Below are positions 59,364 through 64,000 of a DNA stretch of 64,000 bases, in pieces. The notes under the pieces were generated by a model that saw only the letters and a program-made list of their open reading frames with translations, was not told the origin of the DNA and did no database searches. A program made the position numbers and the translations under genes. Positions within the stretch are counted from its first letter, which is position 1. Each line of letters begins with the position of its first letter. Origin of the DNA: Pseudophaeomoniella oleicola (taxonomy: Eukaryota > Ascomycota > Eurotiomycetes > Phaeomoniellales > Phaeomoniellaceae); NCBI GenBank assembly GCA_003868215.1, contig QWDQ01000004.1, positions 795,952 to 859,951 of the forward strand, in the 5' to 3' direction.

Positions 59364-59486
59364 TAATTATAGGGCGAAAACCGTGGGTTGGCCCTCAGGT
59401 TAGGATCAGGCAGTTGTCCTCTGAGGGACAACTCGACGAAAAAATTTAAAAATAATTAAAATAATCTGAGATGTAGTTATCTTCTT
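59364..59486 (+). repeat. Landmark repeat, copy 2
   Basis: This is the second copy of the landmark. Its inner hairpin has arms AGTTGTCC and GGACAACT, perfectly complementary. It differs from copy 3 by paired transitions in the two arms. Confidence 0.88.
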
Positions 59487-60523
59487 AAGAAATAGCTTTA
59501 AATATAATTTAAAAAAATATTAAAATAAAACTATCTTTTAAGAGACAGCTTTAAATCTAATTTAAAAAATATTAAGATAAGACTATTCTTTAAAAGATAA
59601 TTCTAAATTTAATTTAAAAAATATTAAAATAAGACTATTCTTTAAGAGATAGCTCTAAATCTAATTTAAAAAATACTAAAATAAGACTATCTTTTAAAGA
59701 ATAGCTCTAAATTTAATCTAAAAAGTATTATAATAAGATTATTCTTTAAAAGACAGTTTTAAATATAATTTAAAAAAATACTAAAATAAGACTATCTCTT
59801 AAGAAATAGCTCTAAATTTAATCTAAGAAATATTAAAATAAGATTATTTTCTAAGAAATAGCTCTAAATCTAATCTAAAAAGTATTAAAATAAGACTATT
59901 TTCTAAGAAATAGCTCTAAATATAATTTAAAAAAATACTAAGATAAGACTATCTTCTAAGAGATAGCTCTAAATCTAATTTAAAAAAATACTAAAATAAG
60001 ACTATTCTCTAAAAGACAGCTTTAAATATAATTTAAAAAAATATTAAGATAAGATTAACTTTAAATCTAATCTAAAAAATACTAAGATGAGACTGTTTCT
60101 TAAGAGACAACTTTAAATATAATTTAAAAAAATGCTAAAATAAGGCTGTCCCCTAAGAAACAGCTTTAAATATAATTTAAAAAAATACTAAGATAAGGCT
60201 GACTCTAAATCTAATTTAAGAAGTATTAAGATAAAATTATTCTTTAAGAAATAACTTTAAACTTAATTTAAGAAATACTAAGATAAGACTATTTTTTAAG
60301 AGATAGCTCTAAATCTAATCTAAAAAATACTAAAATAAGATTATTTCTTAAGAAATAGCTCTAAATCTGATTTAAAAAGTATTAAAATAAGACTATTTTC
60401 TAAGAAATAGCTCTAAATTTAATCTAAAAAATACTAAAATAAGATTATTTTTTAAGAGATAGCTTTAAATCTAATTTAAAAAGTACTAAAATAAGACTAT
60501 TTTTTAAGAAATAGCTTTAAATC

Positions 60524-60646
60524 TAATTATAGGGCGAAAACTGTGGGTTGGCCCTTGGGTTAGAGTCAGGCAGTTATCCCCTAAGGGATAACTCGACGAA
60601 AAAATTTGAAAATAATTAAAATGATCTGAGATGTAGTTATCCTCTT
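60524..60646 (+). repeat. Landmark repeat, copy 3
   Basis: This is the third copy. Its inner hairpin has arms AGTTATCCC and GGGATAACT with a four-base loop, fully complementary. About twenty 52-bp units separate it from copy 2. Confidence 0.88.
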
Positions 60647-62850
60647 AAGAGATAGCTCTAAATATGATTTAAAAAAATACTAAAATGAGACTGTTCTCTA
60701 AGGGATAATTCTAAATCTAATCTAAAAAATACTAAAATAAGATTATTCTTTAAGAAACAGCTCTGAATCTAATTTAAAAAAATACTAAAATAAGATTATT
60801 TTTTAAGAGATAACTCTAAATCTAATTTAAAAAAATACTAAAATAAGATTATTTTCTAAGAGACAGCTCTAAATCTAATTTAAAAAGTATTAAAATAAAA
60901 CTATTCTCTAAGAGATAGTTTTAAATATAATTTAAAAAAATACTAAAATAAAACTGTTTTTTAAGAGATAGTTTTAAATCTAATTTAAAAAATACTAAAA
61001 TAAGACTATCTTTTAAGAAATAGTTTTAAATTTAATCTAAAAAATACTAAAATGAGACTGTCTTCTAAGAAATAGCTTTAAATTTAATTTAAAAAATATT
61101 AAGATAAGACTATCTTCTAAAAAATAACTTTAAATTTAATTTAAGAAATACTGAGATAAGGCTATTCTTTAAGAAATAATTTTAAATCTGATTTAAGAAA
61201 TACTGAAATGAGATTATTTTTTAAGAAATAGCTCTAAATTTAATTTAAAAAATACTAAAATAAGACTATCTCTTAAGAGATAGCTCTAAATTTGATTTAA
61301 AAAATACTAAAATAAGACTATCTTCTAAGAAATAGCTCTAAATTTAATTTAAAAAAATACTAAAATAAGACTATCTTTTAAAGAATAGTTCTAAATCTAA
61401 TCTAAAAAGTGCTAAAATGAGGCTATTTCTTAAGAAATAGCTTTAAATCTAATTTAAGAAGTACTAAGATAAGATTATTTCTTAAGAAATAGTTCTAAAT
61501 TTAATTTAAGAAATACTAAGATGAGACTGTTTTCTAAGAGATAGTTCTAAATCTGATTTAAAAAATATTAAAATAAGATTATTCTCTGAAGAACAGCTCT
61601 AAATTTAATCTAAAAAGTATTAAAATAAGACTATCTCTTAAGAAATAGTTTTAAATTTAATTTAAAAAATATTAAGATAAGACTATTCTCTAAAAAATAA
61701 TTCTAAATCTAATCTAAGAAATATTAAAATGAGATTATTTCTTAAGAAATAGCTCTAAATCTAATCTAAGAAATATTAAGATAAGATTATTCCCTAAGAA
61801 ATAATTCTAAATATGATTTAAAAAAATATTAAGATAAGATTATTTTCTAAAAAATAGTTTTAAATTTAATTTAAAAAAATATTAAAATAAAACTGTTCTC
61901 TAAGAGATAGCTTTAAATCTAATCTAAAAAGTATTAAAATAAGACTATTCTCTGAGGGATAGCTTTAAATCTGATTTAAAAAATATTAAAATGAAACTAT
62001 TCTTTAAGGAATAACTCTAAATATGATTTAAGAAATATTAAGATAAGACTATTCTTTAAGAGATAACTTTAAATATAATCTAAAAAGTATTAAAATGAGA
62101 TTATTCTTTAAGAAATAATTCTAAATCTAATTTAAAAAATACTAAAATAAGATTATTTCTTAAGAGATAGCTTTAAATTTAATTTAAAAAGTATTAAAAT
62201 AAGATTATTCTCTAAGAAACAGCTCTAAATATAATCTAAAAAATATTAAAATAAGACTATCTTTTAAGAGATAGCTCTAAATCTAATCTAAAAAATATTA
62301 AAATAAGACTATTTCTTAAGAAATAGCTCTAAATCTAATCTAAAAAATACTAAGATAAAACTATTTCCTAAGAAATAATTCTAAATCTAATCTAAGAAGT
62401 ACTAAGATAAGACTATCTCTTAAAAAATAATTCTAAATTTAATCTAAAAAGTACTAAAATAAAGCTGTTCTTTAAGAGATAGTTTTAAATATAATTTAAA
62501 AAAATATTAAAATGAGACTATCTTCTAAGAGATAGTTCTAAATTTAATTTAAAAAAATACTAAGATAAGACTATTCTCTAAAGAATAACTCTAAATCTAA
62601 TTTAAAAAATACTAAAATAAGATTATCTTTTAAGAAATAGCTCTAAATCTGATTTAAGAAATATTAAAATAAGACTATTCTTTAAAAAATAGCTTTAAAT
62701 TTAATCTAAAAAGTATTAAGATGAGGCTATTCTTTAAGAAATAACTCTAAATCTAATTTAAAAAAATACTAAAATAAGACTATTTTTTAAGAGATAGTTC
62801 TGAATCTGATTTAAGAAATATTAAAATAAAGCTATCTCCTAAGGAATAGA

Positions 62851-63921
62851 TAAAGAGATAATTTTATTTTATAAATTAATAATTACTAAATAGTGATTAA
62901 TTCATATCTAATTTTTATTTTTAAATAGATATTTAATGAAGCGCGGTACGTTATTTAGAAATAATATTAAATTTTATTTTATTTTCTTAAGAATATGATG
63001 GTCTTGAATCTTAATATCGGTAAGTTGAGGATTATTATAATTTCTTTAAATAATCTTAATCTATTTTATTTAATATAATAAACGGTTATTAACGTCTTTA
63101 TACTCTGTATATATATGTTAGCAGAAAAACTTTGAGTAAAAAGAGTTAATAATAATAATTAATTAATCTTTTTAATTATCTTAGAAATATATAGCGCCGG
63201 GCTGTTATTCTTCATTTATACGAAATTCTTAAGTTATATAAATTATAGCATGCGTACGACTAAAGTAATAATAAAGATAAATTAATCTTTAAAAATCCTG
63301 ATAGAGAACTCCCCCGTACTTAAAATTATAATAAATATAATGAAGTAAAACGTCAGTATTATAATAATAAAAAAAAGAAGATTATATTTATCGTTAATAA
63401 TACAGCTCTTTAGATAGATTTAAATAAATTAATAATATTTTTAAATACGTGAATTATTTTACTTATACAGCTTCAGCTGCTTTTAAAAGCCATTAATAAT
63501 TAGAATTAGAATATATAGAAACGGAATTTTATATTTAAAATTAATTCTTATTTTAATTTTAATATATTTAACGCGCTTCTTAATCTTTATTATCTTTTAT
63601 TTAAGACTACTAATAGGCGTAAAAATGGTTTTAAAGATAATAACGGAAGATCCGCTAAGATATAAAATCCGTTTATAAGTAAACTAATTATTATAAATAT
63701 CGGGAATATATTTAATAAAATTTTATTTTATCGTAGTAGATAGCGAGGTGATTTATTATTTTAATATTATTAGATCTATAAATTAATATATTACGTCAAC
63801 TAATACGCTTCATCAGATGGTATATATAGAGACGAAACGTTAAGAGATATTATTTATAAAATATTAATAGATCTTATAAAGATTATTATAGTAATTTTAT
63901 TATTAATAATATATAACTAGG
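62851..63921. other. AT-rich, CpG-retaining subtelomeric DNA without genes
   Basis: About 1.07 kb lie between the satellite and the telomere. No frame is open over a useful length. The sequence is very poor in G and C, yet many of the remaining C and G bases are in CpG (for example GCGCGGTACG near 62941, GCGCCGGGC near 63193, ACGCGC near 63571). CpA and TpG look scarce. This is the pattern expected if RIP removed CpA from an older repeat, probably a decayed transposon or subtelomeric gene that can no longer be named. Confidence 0.7.
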
Positions 63922-64000
63922 TTGGGTTAGGGTTAGGGTTAGGGTTAGGGTTAGGGTTAGGGTTAGGGTTAGGGTTAGGGTTAGGGTTAGGGTTAGGGTT
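63922..64000 (+). repeat. Telomere, (TTAGGG)n
   Basis: A TTGGG at 63922-63926 is followed by perfect TTAGGG repeats from 63927 to the window end (12 full units plus 2 bases). The G-rich strand runs 5' to 3' towards the edge, so this is the right chromosome end. No internal variant units are seen. Confidence 0.99.

Larger units (their letters stand above)
58936..62850. repeat. Subtelomeric AT-rich satellite of about 52-bp units
   Basis: From about 59240 the DNA is a tandem array with a spacing of 52-53 bp: TAAAT landmarks fall at 60361, 60413, 60465 and 60517. By length the array holds roughly 60-65 units (estimated, not counted). A unit contains TCTAAAT, a poly-A stretch, TACTAAAATAAG and a dyad such as CTATCTCTTAAGAGATAG (near 61265). 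Differences between units are almost all C/T and G/A transitions, as RIP would produce. Longer landmark elements interrupt it three times. Bases 58936-59117 are AT-rich and begin with a degenerate landmark copy. No coding frame survives. Confidence 0.93.

Noticed and set aside
59118-60646. A structured non-coding RNA gene in the landmark hairpins
   Set aside because: The paired changes follow CpA mutation on both strands, so RIP is the simpler account. No promoter or terminator was seen.
58936-62850. CRISPR-like regular repeat spacing
   Set aside because: The whole unit repeats, with no unique spacers, and the host is a fungus. It is a satellite.
62851-63921. A subtelomeric RecQ-type helicase or retroelement
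   Set aside because: The sequence is too mutated and no frame or motif survives, so it cannot be named.

Overview
This window is the right end of a chromosome from a filamentous ascomycete (Pezizomycotina-type fungus). The evidence is short 45-65 bp introns with GTAAGT-like donors, a perfect (TTAGGG)n telomere at the right edge, and fungal-specific families: a CFEM/PTH11 receptor, fungal P450s, POM34, an amadoriase, an Rds1-like protein and a DUF7025-type AAA ATPase. The species cannot be named from sequence alone.

Layout. Bases 1-8 kb hold conserved housekeeping genes: a partial divergent gene, MCM5 behind a cluster of MBF-type sites, splicing factor SF3A3, and a GCP5-like gamma-tubulin complex protein. 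Bases 8-13 kb hold a CYP52-like P450 and a secreted Rds1/ferritin-like protein, separated by about 1.9 kb with a minisatellite and palindromes. Bases 14-29 kb hold a Tlg1-type SNARE, Ap4A phosphorylase, mitoribosomal bL19m, two proteins I do not recognise, a dienelactone hydrolase, a mitochondrial protein, an AMP-binding-like membrane protein with degenerate motifs, and POM34. Bases 29-33 kb hold two same-strand FAD amine oxidases (one DAO-type, one fructosyl-amino-acid oxidase). Bases 33-40 kb hold SPC3, HID1 and SDHC. Bases 41-47 kb hold a GH16 beta-glucanase and a 1365-residue protein with OB folds of the POT1/CDC13 telomere-binding type.

From 48 kb outward the content becomes accessory: an intact eight-exon CFEM-PTH11 receptor, a second P450, a protein with a DUF7708-like N-terminus and a degenerate P-loop, and an AAA ATPase gene broken by a frameshift. 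Directly after that gene the composition falls to very AT-rich DNA. First comes a 3.9-kb satellite of about 52-bp units with a dyad in each unit and three copies of a longer landmark. About 1.1 kb of AT-rich, CpG-retaining, RIP-like DNA follows, and then the telomere.

Functional links. Most genes are independent housekeeping functions and no biosynthetic cluster is evident. The plausible local groupings are the two adjacent FAD amine oxidases, and the receptor, P450, STAND-like and AAA group next to the satellite, which looks like a fast-evolving subtelomere. All exon models were built by eye from reading frames, splice signals and family expectations; there is no transcript evidence.
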